Shown in pieces: positions 1 to 12,816 of a DNA stretch of 64,000 bases. Under the pieces are notes generated by a model. The model was not told the origin of the DNA. It did not search any database and was given only the letters and a program-made list of their open reading frames with translations. The position numbers were made by a program, and so were the translations under genes. This DNA is from Thelonectria olida (taxonomy: Eukaryota; Ascomycota; Sordariomycetes; Hypocreales; Nectriaceae), in the NCBI GenBank assembly GCA_020736575.1, contig JAGPYM010000007.1, forward strand, positions 248,001-312,000. The letters run 5' to 3'. How positions within the stretch are numbered: position 1 is the stretch's first letter; each line of letters begins with the position of its first letter.

Positions 1-3000
1 ACTCGGGCTAATACCACCGATTGCCAGGCAGTGTACGAATATGAATTACCACTATTACAATGAATGACTTGTTGGTGCTGGGACGAGAAGGGAGTTGATT
101 GTTTCCTCGCTCGCAGGGTTTCCGCCCAACAAGCCGCAGTCAGTTCATGGTCGAGTTGAAAGATGATGTGTTAGTTTCTGCCCAACTACAGTCACGCTGT
201 CGATCTCCTGTTGGATCCTCTTCAACCTTTTCGGAGCCTCTTCTTCTCAGCTGCATAGGCCGAGGATGAGAAGGGACAGCAAATCGTCGGGACCTGACCT
301 GGGGAGCGGGGGGCTGTCTCTATCGTAGGAACCTAGAACCTAGCCCGTCCGCCCGCGGGACAAGAAGAAGAGTCAGTTGTTAGGCAGAAGAAGAAGAAAA
401 AAACACCACTACCGGCAGGGAACATGGGACAAAGGAGTCAGTGATGGGGGCATTTTTGACATGGAGTGGAGGACTGCACGCTACCGCGTGTCGAGCCAAC
501 GCCAACGCATCCGACCATGCAAATGCACCTAACAATCCACATGCGTGTGTTATTCTGCATGTTTTCCCAACCCCCAAATTTATTCGATGGTCAAGGAGAA
601 TGGGGGAGTATCTTGTCCCTTAGGCGAACTCGTTCTCCGGCTCCGAGTCGGGTCCTTGTCGCCGTGTCCCGCTCCGCCAACTAGTTGCACACACTCTCTG
701 ACACTAAAAAAAAAACACCCATTTCTTTTTCGTGCTGGTGTCCACTGATGATTCACTTTTCCATACTATTACTGCACGGTGTTATCATTCTTGTTTACTG
801 TTTTATTTGAATGAATGGACGAATGCGAGGTGGCGGAATGACCTGCAGCAGGTTGCTTTGGGGGGAGGCTGGTCATGTGGGTTCAACTGCGTGTGTTCTT
901 GATGGATGGAGGGAGGGGGTGTGCTTTTTCCTCTCGAAAGCAGAGAGAGTCAAGAGTGCCTATGCTTTCTTTTTTCTTCTTTTCCCGACCTTGACAGGGC
1001 ATCGCGAATAATCCTTGGCGTCGGGCTTTTGAGCTGAGCCACTACGGAGTGATAGTCGTGGTTGACAGACCAGGGCTGGAATATTACATAGCAGGCATAA
1101 CGTTAATAGGTTTCTCGGTCTGCCAATGACACAAAGTCAGGCTGGGAACAGGTCGGGGTTGCATTCTGCGACTTTCTATTCGTCGCCTAGGTGTGACTTG
1201 TCCCAGTTTGCCACAAGGTTGAAACTTTGCAGCCTTGCGTTGTTTCGCCCTTGTTTCTGTGACACGTTACTCATTTTACCTTGGTTGTTGTTGTTGTTGT
1301 TGACGTTGGCATACAGTAAACGAATAGTTGGGCTTGTGACGTTGGACGGATTTCGGACTTGATCCCGAATATTCCCGTGGGAGTTAGTAGCACACCCCCC
1401 CGTTGGACGATGGAAGTAATTTGTAATGCACGGGGGAGAGGGGGAAAGCACGGAGATGTTTCGAAAAGAAGGGGAGGTTGGGTGGGAAAGGAGGAGGAAG
1501 GCAAGGCAAGGCAAGGCAAGGCAAGGCAAGCGAAAACAAGAATAGCAGCAATCGATTCTCTCAGTGTGTGTGCGTGTAAGCAAGCCATAGTCTATGCCTA
1601 TTTGACCTTCCCGGGTCTAGCTTCTTGGAGGTGTTTTGGTGTTAGTCTTCGGGCCAGGCGCCGTTGTGCTTTAGTTAGTTAGTGGAGGCTTCCCTAAGAT
1701 GGATCATGGGTGGGAAAAAGGGACATGGGTTGTTAGTGTGAAGCCCCCCCCTCTCTTTCTCTCCTCCCCCTCGCATCCGTCTATTCGTACCCAGAAGGAG
1801 AAGTGCCCTGCCAAGGAGAAAGAAGCTGAGTCGGCACTTTCAGGCTGTCAAAGCACAAAGGGACGGCGCTGGAGTTACATATGCACAGTTCCCTTGTTAC
1901 AGCGCTGTTGTTTCAGACGAGCTGTTGGTTGGGTTACCTTGCAGGAGAAGGAGAAGAAGTGAACAATGTAACTGTACTTTGTCCGTCGTCCTGCACGTCA
2001 AGTCTCAATGCAATGGATCAAAAAGGGCAACGGCATGTTACTCATGCAGGTACTGTCGTCTCGGTCGGTTTTATTGCCGGGCGAGGGTTGAAGGGGGAGT
2101 GGGCATGTTAGTGTGGGGAGTCAGCAGAGAAGGACGGAAGATGGGTGGCAGCCCATGCACCTCATTCACTTGATTCCCAGAGTCATGTAAGTGTGGTGAC
2201 GCCAGAGTGCAGTCAGTCAGTTGGTGAAGGCGGAGCGCGCGCCGAGGAGATTCGAGATTCGAGACCCGGGCCCATCCCTCACTTAATTGCCTGCCTTTCG
2301 TTCCCCGCGGTAGACGACGACTGTCATGAGTGATGAAGACAAAAAGATGCCTCGGCGGGTTTCCCTCTTCGACCCTCTTCTGCATGACAAATTATCCCAT
2401 TTTCCCCATCGATCTTTCCTTTTTCCGCCTCCCGTCAGTCTCAGATGCAAAAAGCCCGATCCCCCAGCCCCCTTCATAATTACACAATTACCTATGTTTG
2501 TACTGTCGCATTGCGCTGAGACCTGAGAGAGGCAGAGCAAAAAAATAACCCTGGCTGCATCGGTGACTGGGGTGGTCTCCCGGGGAAGGAGGGGTCGTTT
2601 GCCCGGTGTAGGCCAAAGAGAGAGGAGAGAGACTGGTGAGAGAGGGAGAGGGGGGGGGTTTGTCTATTCGTACATACAGTAGTTAGTCAGATGATGGGGC
2701 ATGCGTGTGTGTACAATTATTTCACGCAGGTGGAAACAATATCAGAAAAGAAATATAACCCCAACATGAACAAGTTTGTTTGTTGGTTGGCGGTGGCTTC
2801 TCGGCAGTTGAGGTTGGACGAAAGAGCCCGTCTGCCACCTCTGGTTGGCCGCCCCCGATGATTTCCGGGTACGACGCAGACTGCCATTGGCGATAGCTAA
2901 CAGCTTCTTGTTTCGACCAAGTCCAGCAGCTTAGTCCTATCTCCTCTGGGTTTACGTCCCGCCCGTCTCGCATCGAAGCCGTGCCGCCGCCTTGCTTGCT

Positions 3001-6000
3001 GCATCTTGGCTATTACGGACCAACTAGCCAGTAGCATACGAGACTTTGAAACTAGCGTCACCCTGTCCATTGCGGCTGGGCATTTGACACACAGCCAGTA
3101 ATGCGCATAGACAGGGCCTTCGATTAGGTCAACGCATTTCGTGGTGAGCGTTGCAAGGAAGACGCGGTGAGATTAGGTCTGACCGACTTCTCCTTTGGTG
3201 TTGAGGTTGGGTTTGGGTTGTGGGCGCTGGGGACAATGCGGGAAAGAACCCCCCAAACCACCCTCCTTCGGCAAGTGTTCGCTTGAACCCTGCTCTCCTA
3301 CCTTCCAGTCCCAGGTCGCAACTTCAACCCAACACCAACCAACGCACGAGTTTCCCCTTCTCTCTGCTTCACTTTCTTCTCCCTCTCCCTCTCCCTCTTC
3401 CTCCACGTGTCCTCTCTCCTTTTCCTTCCTGCTCCCCCAACGCCTTCAACCTAGTTAGTAACCATCAGCATCATCACTAATTCATCCGCCCTGCAACACC
3501 CCTCCTCGTTAAACCCCCACCACTTCCAAGCTACTGTACGTCCCTTGTTGGTCCATAGCTGCATCGTTCAATCCGCTAACAAGCTAGCTGAGCTACCCCT
3601 CGATCCTCCCAAAGGCTTGCTCGAGTCGACGAAGGGCCCCCTGAACCCAATTCAACCCGACGGTCGAAAGGCAGTTCATGTATCGGTGCCCAATTGATAC
3701 CCTTTTGTTCCAATCACAACTTCCGGCTTGAAAATTTAGTTGAAAGTCAAGGTAGGGTGTTGTTGGAGTGGGCAATGGGGTTGTCGATCACGTTGCTACT
3801 CAACAATGCGACGCTGCGCAAGCGCTGCTGACGACATGGCAAATCGCATCCTCAACCTTGAATTGCTGCATTCTTGCCGCGGGAAGACGACAATGGCGAA
3901 ATGGAGCCCAGTGGCGCCCAAGCATCACCATCGCGCTGCGCCATCTTCATCATAATCATGAGATCTCGACCGTGACGATTGGCAAACCTGATCCTGCCGA
4001 TCGACATCGGGGTCACGATGCATCACATCGGGCATCAACAGCCACCCACCACCCACAATCGTCTGGACTCGGAGGCGTTCCAGCCCTGGCCCCAGCTTCC
4101 CGTTTATCCCTTGTCAAGCTGGAGATGGAGGCATCAATCTCTGCCTCGACTCCCAAACTCCTCAATTACGACTACACCGTTTTGCTTTTTGCCCCCTCAG
4201 TTCTGATTTCTGCTCGGCGATTCTTGTTGTCTCCGTGATTTGAAATCTTGCCCTCCCTCCACTTTCGCATGCGACTCTGCGCAGCCGAGATACTATCAAA
4301 AGCAACTTGCCCCATCAACCCCCCCCTTTGCGCATGATCATGAGGCCTCAGCCTCACCTTCCTAGTTCCTGTCGCTCTCATCGCAGTTCGCCAACTGCGT
4401 TAATCACGACAATGGCATTCGGAGGAAACAGAAGCAAAACCGTGGTTGTGATGGGATTTGATTCGTTTCCCTGGCCAGTGCTGGCGCCATTGCCCGCAGC
4501 AGTAGTGCGCGGGGCCGTCTCTCAGAGTCCCGGCAGAGCGGATGTTGGTAACCAATGAGCAGCGGGCTAAGCGAAGAGTTTACAATTGCTTTTGCTCCCC
4601 TCCCTTGTCTCTCAGCTACAGTTTCTCACACTTCCTTTGTGTCTGAGTTGAGAGTTCAGGGGAGCCGGCAGGACCTCTTGCGGTTTTGGTAAGATTGTTT
4701 GTGGCTGTCCTTAATTTACTGCACACCTCAGACATCGACTTAGATGCATCGCTCGACTTACACGCTGTATCGGACAGTTACACGCCACAGAAAGAGTTCG
4801 GGCAGATCTTGGTACAGAGTGGCTTCCCGCGACCAAACTACTTCTGACCCCCTTGCTTCGATTCGCTTAACTAGCCAGTCCCAAGCTTTCGGGTGAGCGA
4901 AACGCCGAAATCAACACCAAGGGTCCAAATATGACAGGTCACACACATCGCAGTTATAACCACACCCTAAGAATACGGAGGTGTCAATACGACAGGAGAA
5001 CTGGCCAAAGTCGGCTGGGGCAGCGATATCACCGCTGTAACTTGATCCCTTCGAATCACACCTAACCAAAAAGACATAGGGGGGTAGCATTCGACATGGG
5101 CAAATGAAGCAATCTACGCCTTGCAGGATTCTAGCCCTGAAAAGACCCAACGGTTTTGCTTTGTTTCCTGTGCCTCCCTCAAACCCTTGCGCGCCGATCC
5201 CGAAATCGTTCGCCCTGCTTCGCGGGTCTTTGGAGTGTCAATCTAGTGGGCGGGTGGCTTGCACACAAGCAGCATCGCGGTCGAGAGAGTACCCAGCCCG
5301 ACCAATAGTCCAGGGACTAGGGACGATTCTAAACCATGGGAGGCTTAGGAGAGCAGACTCCTGAAATGTGACCGCGGAATGGCATCCCGTGCTTTCGGTT
5401 CTTTGAAGACGAATCAGACAGCCAGGTCGGGTTTGCATTGTCACATTGCACATTCAAGACATGACACCGCCTACGACATGTCGATCTCCCCGCACCCCAT
5501 TGCAGGGGTTTATTCTTGCCGCGAGACACGCCGGGGATCAAGGAACTGAGTCATGAAACTTCCTCATTGGACCAGCGGACAACGCCATACCTAAACTATT
5601 GGGAACCTGCATCCGAGGCGTCGGCAGCCTTACTCCCGATGCCCGGTTCAATTCGTGGGGGAGACTCGGGCGGCCTCGGCGCCGGAACGGAGTTCGAGTG
5701 GAGCCGTCTTCGGTCAGTTTTTTTTGAGGCCTTCAAGATACGGGCGCCCGATTCACAGCCACACCAACTACATCAGAGACATTGAGAAGCCATCCCAGCC
5801 AAGAACGTCGTACTTGGGCTTTCATGGGCTGAGAAAACACGCCCTTAGCGAGAGAACAAAGCCATGCTATGCCATACCGTGATTTCGCTTTGATTTCTTC
5901 CAACTTCTTCTTGCTCCGCCACACTTGCATCTCGTCTTTGCTTTTCTGGCATAAGCCCAGTTTGATACTTGGCAGCTGATGCACCCCACCGGCTTTATCT

Positions 6001-6944
6001 GCCGGACAGATACGAATACAGCCTCGTGACTGTTTACGCATTGTTCCAAGTCTCGTTTGCACTTTCAGCTGGAGCCGGCATGCTTGCCGTCCAATGCCGG
6101 TGTGGGTGTGCAATCCTTGGTCGACTTTGTTGGGATCATGACTGAGACATCACACGCCCTCTCAAATGTTTCCCAATCCCTGCATGTCTTCGACCGGAGC
6201 TTTCTGAATGTCTCAGCTACGCGTCTGCCATCCCGTGCGACTCCATCTGGCATGTTACCGAGACGGTGGATTAGTGCATCCCTAGATCTGCGCCTCTTGA
6301 TGCTCTCCTCTAGAGCTAATGTTTGGGATCGAGGGATGTACCAAGTACGAGGCTTGGGAGTTAATACCCTGTTCCTAATGAGAAAGGGCTCAAGTACTCA
6401 TTTGGCCCTGCCTTAGCTTCGATGAAACAAGGCATGATGACTTAGAATTATAGGAAGCCACAACGACCTTGATTCGTACGGAACTTAGAGAAGCCGAACG
6501 TGGTCTGTTCTCTGTTTCTCCGGTTCAGCTCCTACTAGGTACCCATGGTGTTCTTGTGTAACACACCCTTGCTGCATCAACTGCATCGGTAGATAGGCTC
6601 GGTACTTCGTAATGGGTTTTCTGGAGGGGCGGCGCCGTACTGCGTAAGTTGTACTCCGTGAAGTACTGTACTTTGTAAAATGACGATGCCAACTCCGATG
6701 GAAAAACGAGGCTTGATGGACGGGGCAGGCGCTAACGAGGCTACGAGCACTGGGTTCCGAGCAGTCGGGAATGCCTTTGTCAACACATCCCTGGCGGCAC
6801 GGCGGGTCTTGCGGGTGATGTGATTGAGATGAGATGAGATGAGATTAAGACGAGACCGGAGAAGATGTGGCGTTGATCACGCCGTGGCCGTTTGCGCGCA
6901 TGACATGGAGAGCCTTGGTTGTCAGTTGATGGACGAATGGGGCA
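1..6944. other. Gene-free region, no recognisable coding sequence
   Basis: No reading frame here resembles a known family, and the short open frames are rich in Ser, Arg, Pro and Cys, as expected of noise. Visible structure is limited to simple repeats: a GCAAG array near 1501, a TTG run near 1282-1302, and a GAGAT run near 6826-6845. A strongly pyrimidine-rich stretch around 3355-3440 on the + strand resembles the leaders of fungal genes, but no start codon with a convincing frame follows. It could hold a long 5' leader or a non-coding RNA; the sequence alone does not decide. Confidence 0.6.
1501..1530 (+). repeat. GCAAG pentanucleotide microsatellite, 6 copies
   Basis: Six perfect head-to-tail copies of GCAAG directly follow a GGA-rich run. 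There is no link to a gene. Confidence 0.95.
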
Positions 6945-8140
6945 GGGATTGGCACGGGTGAAGTGAGGCGTGAGTTTCCCAGTATTCGGGGCTGTTGGCG
7001 TATCTGATGCTCTGTGGCAACTCATGATGATGGATGGCCTGTTGTAAGCTGTAACTGGCCAGGCGCGCTGTGAGGCTGTCGAAGTTGGTTACAGAGATAC
7101 GAGGCTGCTTCTATTTTCTGATCTAAGTTGGGCCAGTGCAATGCTTCCAGTGGCTCACAATGCTCAATGAAGACCGCGAGCGACCGAGTATTAGATCCAA
7201 GGCTGCTGCGGTAGTATCCAATGCTTCTTGAATAGGGCGATAGTGACGCATGGGTGGCAATGTGGTGTCGTGGATATGAGGCTGGGAGATGGAGTTGTGC
7301 TGGCCCAATACTCTGTTCCAACTGACTCTACGATGACCATCCGTCGAATGAGGTGTTGATTTTCGCACCCGAGGCGTCAGAAAATCGCGCCCACGAAGGT
7401 GCTCCTGATGCAATATGGGCTTGGGGCAGGCGTGAAGCTGACACGAGACGTGTTCTCTTGAGCTTCGTCAGTCCACGTTTTGCTTTCAACCAACTCAGTT
7501 ATGCATGATAAGAAAAGTGAGGCTTTGTCTGCGAGTATTCGGAGCGTCGTGGCATCGTATCCATGGATGCTATCGATGTTTGATGTTGTGAAGATGGCTC
7601 GAGACTGCCTCTCTTGAGTCCTAGTAGTCCACGCGTCGCTTTCAACCGGTTCGGCAACCCCCAGTTAGGAGGATGAGGCGTCATCATCGTTGCACTTAAA
7701 GAGCCGTTACGCCATCTCAGGGATCCTCGTGATGTTTGATGCGGTGAAGTTGATCCGTGGGCTGCATGCGTCACGGCTCGATGGCCCAGTCAGCGAATGC
7801 TTTCAACCGACCTGAGAGTCCTGGCCGCATCGAGTGAGGCGTGAAGAATCGTGATCAGGGCGTTGGAGTATCATCCAAAAGATTTGTTCATCATACATGA
7901 TCGGGTGGCGGTAGAAGTAAACATGATGCGAGGCCATATCGACCCCCGTTGGGTCTACGTGTACTTCGACCGACTAAGTCGGCTCTGTTGAATGAAGTGA
8001 GGCCAAAACTGAGGCTGTCATGCCATCATTGAGTGCGCCTATGTGATAGATGATAGATTGCAGCGGCAGCTAAGCTGATGCAAGGCTCATACTAGATGAG
8101 ACATGTGGTCCAGCCCTCGCATGATCTCAGCCGACGGATG
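6945..8140. repeat. Decayed tandem repeat array, period about 156-170 bp
   Basis: A TTTCAACC-like word recurs at 7316 (TTCCAACT), 7484, 7640, 7801 and 7965 (TTCGACCG). Each is followed 30-33 bp later by a GTGAGGC/ATGAGGY word at 7348, 7517, 7673, 7834 and 7997. The two best-preserved neighbours (7455-7491 and 7611-7647) share a CTCTTGAG start, GTCCACG and the TTTCAACC core at exactly 156 bp. Weaker members may lie near 6963, 7145 and 8124. Units are too diverged to be called by one exact word. No open frame spans the array, although one unit pair is open on the minus strand (7499-7774). Confidence 0.6.
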
Positions 8141-8612
8141 CGTCTCGAGTACCTCGTACATAGTTAAGGATTTGGACAAGCTGATAGGCTTGGTGGCTCG
8201 TACCGTGTGCCTGTTGACGAAGATACGGTTGCCGCACGGAGGAAGACTTGACTAGGCAGTTGTTCAGAGTCTCGCATACTGGTAAAGCAATGAACGAACC
8301 CTTCTCCGCAACGGAGAAACGTTCGTAAGTTGACCACTACCTGTAAGACATTTCAGTTGTTAACTCCCAAATATGTCGCCCTGTGAACAGCCAACAGAAC
8401 CCAAAACAGAGGAAAGCCATGCGCAGAACAACATGTCGTTTTGCCGAATGCGTAAATTCATAATCATGATGCTGCTAAAGTCCCGCTTGGTGTTTCGAGC
8501 ACCAGTGCCTAATCCTTCTTGTCAACCACATTTGCCCCCCTCCCTCTCGAAAGACGCCAGCCGTATCCCCGAGCCCCTCATCTGTGAAGCAAGTTTTGTT
8601 TTGGGTGTACAA
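8141..8612. other. 3' flank of the calcineurin B gene
   Basis: This stretch lies downstream of the calcineurin B stop codon (that gene is on the minus strand) and should hold its 3' UTR and terminator. I see no further gene in it. Confidence 0.5.
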
Positions 8613-9516
8613 TTAGAATTGGTCTGTGTGAAGCTGGTTAGCACTGTAGTTCCTCGAGCCATTTGTATATGCAAACGTCGTGAAGGCCACTCCTCGTGTA
8701 TCCCTCCGAGTTTAAGTCCAGAGTGTATCGCCAGATGGGTGTTTGGGTTGGGTTACATACCGAGAGTCATGCTCATGCTGACATCCGTATTCTCCACCAT
8801 CTTGGTAAACTCTTCGAAGCTGATCTTGCCGTCCTTGTCAAGATCCGCCTCCATGATGGTCTTGTCGACGATCTGCTGCAGCTGCTGGTCCTTAAGGTTG
8901 CTGCCGACCATCATCTTGAGCACGATGAACAACTCGCCGTTGCTGATGTAGCCATCGCGGTCAATGTCGTACACCTTAAAGGCGAACTGCAGTTTCTGCT
9001 CCTTGTTGCCCTTGGCGCTGAAGGCGCTCAGGCCTGTCACGAACTCCTGGAAGTCGACGTCGCCGCCACCGTCTTCGTCAAAGATAGCAATCATTCTGGG
9101 AGAGGCACCGCCTGGTTAGCGAACAGGTGGTTTGCCACGGAGAGGGAGGGAGGGAGGGAGGCAAGGATCCGAACCGTGTGGCGAGAGGGTTTGAGGAGAT
9201 TTGAGGAAGACTGAGGAACTCGTCGCGCTCGATCGTGCCGGAGTTATCCTATATAGTCAAACATATCAGCCAATATCCTGGCGCCGTGGGACACACCGCC
9301 GTCCTCCGCCATTTCGAGGCTGACGGTGACAATGGGGGAACGAGTGCGCACCTTGTCCAGCTTCATGAACCGCTTTCGCAAGCGGTCAACTTCATCGCGG
9401 TCGACTGCAAAGGTCTCAGAACAAGATCAAAAGTCAGGGGGCACTCCCATATAGAGCTGCTCACAGTTGGACCCCTGGACAATATTGTCCAGTACTGCGC
9501 TGGTGGTGTTGCCCAT
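8613..9516 (-). CDS. cnb1: Calcineurin regulatory subunit B
   Basis: Ca2+-binding regulatory subunit of the phosphatase calcineurin; it partners the catalytic A subunit in Ca2+ stress signalling. Five exons on the minus strand: 9516-9465, 9404-9352, 9248-9175, 9095-8761 and 8623-8613. They join in phase to 174 residues, the usual family length. Seen: an N-terminal MGNTTSAV myristoylation signal and four EF-hand loops ([48 protein letters not shown]). Gly2 myristoylation is known for the family. The last exon is only 11 nt and supplies the conserved Asp-Gln-Phe end; without it the frame would stop after an intron-encoded Gly-Met. It is preceded by a good branch site (GCTAAC) and acceptor. The third donor is a less common GTTCGG. 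Divergent to EPL1. Confidence 0.96.
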
Positions 9517-10809
9517 GGCGGCGGCGTGAAGGTCGTGTATTTGAAGTCGAGTAGGCTGCGATCCTTCTTCAAGTATGTCCGCTAAGGTTCGCCAAGGAAG
9601 GAAAAGACGGTGGACTCGCGGGGAAAGGGGTTCGTTTTTCGTTCGTTGACAGGTGGAAGTTTGAAGTCGTGATAAGGCTGAATTTCATTCCCCGTTCCGC
9701 CTAATCAACTGTAGTTACTATGGTTGGCTGTCGACAAAGGGGCAGGAATCTAGACCGTATGGCGGAGGGGTAATACGGAGCGGGAGGAGATGACGAAACG
9801 GAATGCTCGCCGAGCTGGGTTTAGGGGGGCACGTGCCTCAGAACGGTATGAATTGGGAAGCATTCCGAAAACGTAAGATAAAAGAGACGTCATTTAAACG
9901 GAGCTGTTTCGGTGATGAATTGGTCTGACAAGGTTGGAGGGAAGCCGATTGACGAGTGCTTCGTTCATTTCAACTCGAAGATATGCTAGAAAGAAATCAT
10001 CCCGCACCCCTTGCTGCAAGTGAAAGACTAAAAGCTTCTCGCTGTGGCTGTGCTGAATCTAATGCAATAAAGCAATAGAAGTTGTCCGACGTTCAAAAGA
10101 GGGGACGAACAGAGATATCCCGTCTGTTACGGCTCATCAGGCAGGTTTGGGCGAGTCGTGATTGCTCAAATCCAGCACGCTAACCACCTTTCCAGGCACT
10201 CATCGTCATCGAATCCCCGCCAAACGTTGCTGAATGACCAGTAAAGCTCAGTGGACGTAGGCGCGGCTTAGGCCTAATCAGGCGGTTGCTACAGGGCTTC
10301 CTTCACTGAGCCAAGCACTGCACCGATGGCTGGGGAATCTCTGCTTGGAGGTACATCCAGTCGCGCGTGGTTTGGCTGAGAGTGCAAGTACCCGCTGCCT
10401 GGACGGCTGCCTCAATCAAAGTTTAGCCGTCGCCAGAAGAAAAAAAGGAGACACTGGTCCGAGCGTCCCCGGTACCTTACACGCAAAAGCCTGCTGGGAA
10501 GTGACTTTGCCCCAGCACGGGTCATCTTCCCCAGGGCAACTTCAGGCCTTTTTTCCTAACCTTCGCAGTTTGGGCACGCATTCTCCTCTGCGCCCTTGCA
10601 AACCCAAGCGAAAAATCTTCGCGCGGCAAAACAAACTCAACGTCACCCCATCGAACCTCACCGCGCTGCCATCGAAATAAGCCTATTACAGTGCCTTTTG
10701 CATCCCAAAACCAGCAAATCTCAATCAAACAGCCCCCATTTTATGACTTGATCGCTTTTTCTCGCGGTTTTTCCACCGCCCTTTCGCCCTTCTCCGTCGC
10801 CCCTGCACC
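9517..10809. promoter_or_regulatory. Shared upstream region of cnb1 (-) and epl1 (+)
   Basis: This 1.3-kb region lies between two divergent start codons and must hold both promoters and leaders. The last 130 nt before epl1 are pyrimidine-rich. No ORF with family resemblance is present. Confidence 0.6.
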
Positions 10810-12816
10810 ATGTCGTCCCGCAAAGTCCGCGTCAAAAAGCTCAACACCAAAACCACCCTCCCAGTCCTTCGAGAAGACCAGATCGATCCCTCCGAGTATG
10901 AAGCCCTTACAACCGAAAACCAAATCGCAACTGGTGTCGAGTCAGCCGAGGAAAAGGTGAGTTATTCCAACCTGTTTCTCTCTGCCACCTAGCATGATAT
11001 CACGTGCTCTTGCACGTGATATGGCTTGGCACTACTTCCGTGATGCATCCAACGTGCCGCCCCACACAAGATGCGACCATCGAACCAACCTTGAGACTGA
11101 CCGATTGGCTGCAGGAATACCATCTTCAATCCATCCTCAAGGGGGCCGGTACTAGCAATGACCAAGAAATCCCTGTCCCGCCTCCCACGGAGAGCGACAT
11201 AAACTATAATGAGCTCTATCCGTTGGCATGGAACAAGCCTTTCTCATACATCCGTTTCTCACAGACAGTGGAGGAGTGCATCACATGTCTCTATGACATG
11301 ACCACGGAAGATGATGAGTATCTCACTCAGTACAATAGTAAACCCCCGGCCGCTGGTCCTCTTTCCGAAGATGATTTTGAACGAATCATGGAGGTCTTTG
11401 AGGACACTGCGGCCGAGCAGACTCCTTTTGCCTCAGTCGACAATACTGTTGTCGCCTATGATATGATGGTCCCTGCACTGAACCAACTTGATTCACCATC
11501 CATTCTCCAGCACGCCAAACCCGTCTACGAATATTGGAAGTCGAGTCGGCAGACGGCTGGTAACAAGCCCTTGCATCCCACCCTCAAGTTCGAGACACAC
11601 CAGGAGACCGATGACACCGATCCCTATGTATGTTTCAGACGAAGGGAAGCTCGTCAAACTCGAAAGACACGCGCTCGTGATAACAAGGTCGCCGATACGC
11701 TCAAGAAATTGCGCCGTGAACTTGAGGATGGTCGCTCACTTGTTCTCATGGCATATGAGCGTGAAATACTCAAGCGAGAGCTTCTTTCCATGGACCGAGC
11801 CGTGTTCGAAGAGCGGGCAAGGTTGAAGGACGTCAAGCTCAGGCTCGGTATCAAGGGCGAGGATGAGGACCTTGTTAACCAAAAGGTATGTGAAGCCATT
11901 TTCCAAGCTATCAAGCTTTCCCACTTGGTACTGACTGACATTTTTCGTGTAGCCTCAAAAACGCAAGCCTGCCGACGTACCTGTTGTCCAACGACCACCT
12001 GGTGCTCACCTACGGGCACCTGTGCGATCGGACGGTAGGTCGATGGAGACTGATCTGGTCTCATTGACCGAAAAGCTGGCCGAGAAGGAGAATGAGCTCC
12101 GACTTGATATAGAAATGAAGATCCAGAACCACCGGAAGTGGAACCAAAACCACATTGATCTCACTCGAGACCCGTTGTCGCCGATCAAGGATCAGGGGAT
12201 AGAGCTCAAGTTCCGACCGGCAAAAACTCAATATCTGATGACGCCCCCTGCCTCAACGTCATCAGAGATGGAAGTGGACGAGGAGTCGCCAGACGCTATG
12301 CAACTAGACAAGCCAGAGTTGCCGGTGTTCCAATTCGCGGCTGGGGGAGCCAGCGACTCCCCCAAATCGAGTCAGCCTGCGTTCCGTCGTCGTATCGGCC
12401 GATTAAACCGACTATGGATAGACCGGAGAGGCATGATGAGCCCGTCTCGGGCAGAATGTGGGTACTCGGATCGGTGGAAGTACGACTCGGACTCGGAAGA
12501 GGACGAGCCGCCGGTGTATGAAGTCGATCCGTTTGACACCCGAGCCATGAAGTTTCGGGCTACGATCCCACTGAACCCATACATGTTCAGACCGAGGGGA
12601 GATAGCGTGAATCCCGTGCAAGCCGCCGGCAGAGGGATAGGACCACCTGCAATAGCGGCAGCAGCAGCAGCCCAGGCACAGGCAGTGGCACAAGCGCAGG
12701 CTCAAGCACATGCACAGGCTCAAGCGCAAGCTCAAGCACACGCGCAGGTGAAGGCCCAAGTGCAAGCGCAACAAGCACAAGCTCAGGCCCAAGCGCAGAT
12801 GAAGATGGCAGGCTGA
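10810..12816 (+). CDS. epl1: Enhancer of polycomb-like protein 1, NuA4 acetyltransferase subunit
   Basis: Scaffold that ties the Esa1-type catalytic module to the NuA4 histone H4/H2A acetyltransferase and nucleosomes. Three exons: 10810-10956, 11115-11885 and 11953-12816, giving 593 residues, normal for filamentous fungi. Seen: a basic start (MSSRKVRVKKLNTKTTLPVL) typical of the EPcA domain, then EYHLQ directly after intron 1, the conserved DINYNELYPLAW block, and basic helices (RETRKTR-like, KKLRRELEDGRSL) around residues 215-260. The C-terminus (about residues 541-590) is almost only Ala and Gln with a few His, Val and Lys. Intron 1 carries a perfect hairpin with two CACGTG sites. Divergent from cnb1. 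Confidence 0.95.
10997..11022. promoter_or_regulatory. Perfect 11-bp hairpin with twin CACGTG E-boxes inside epl1 intron 1
   Basis: ATATCACGTGC (10997-11007), a TCTT loop, then GCACGTGATAT (11012-11022) form a perfect inverted repeat in the first intron (10957-11114). Each arm holds the palindromic E-box CACGTG, the site bound by bHLH factors such as Cbf1 or SREBP types. It could act as DNA (intronic enhancer) or as an RNA stem affecting splicing. Confidence 0.7.

Noticed and set aside
5733..6113. 126-codon minus frame in the left flank
   Set aside because: Basic, Cys/Arg/Lys-rich and not protein-like; there is no neighbouring exon to extend it.
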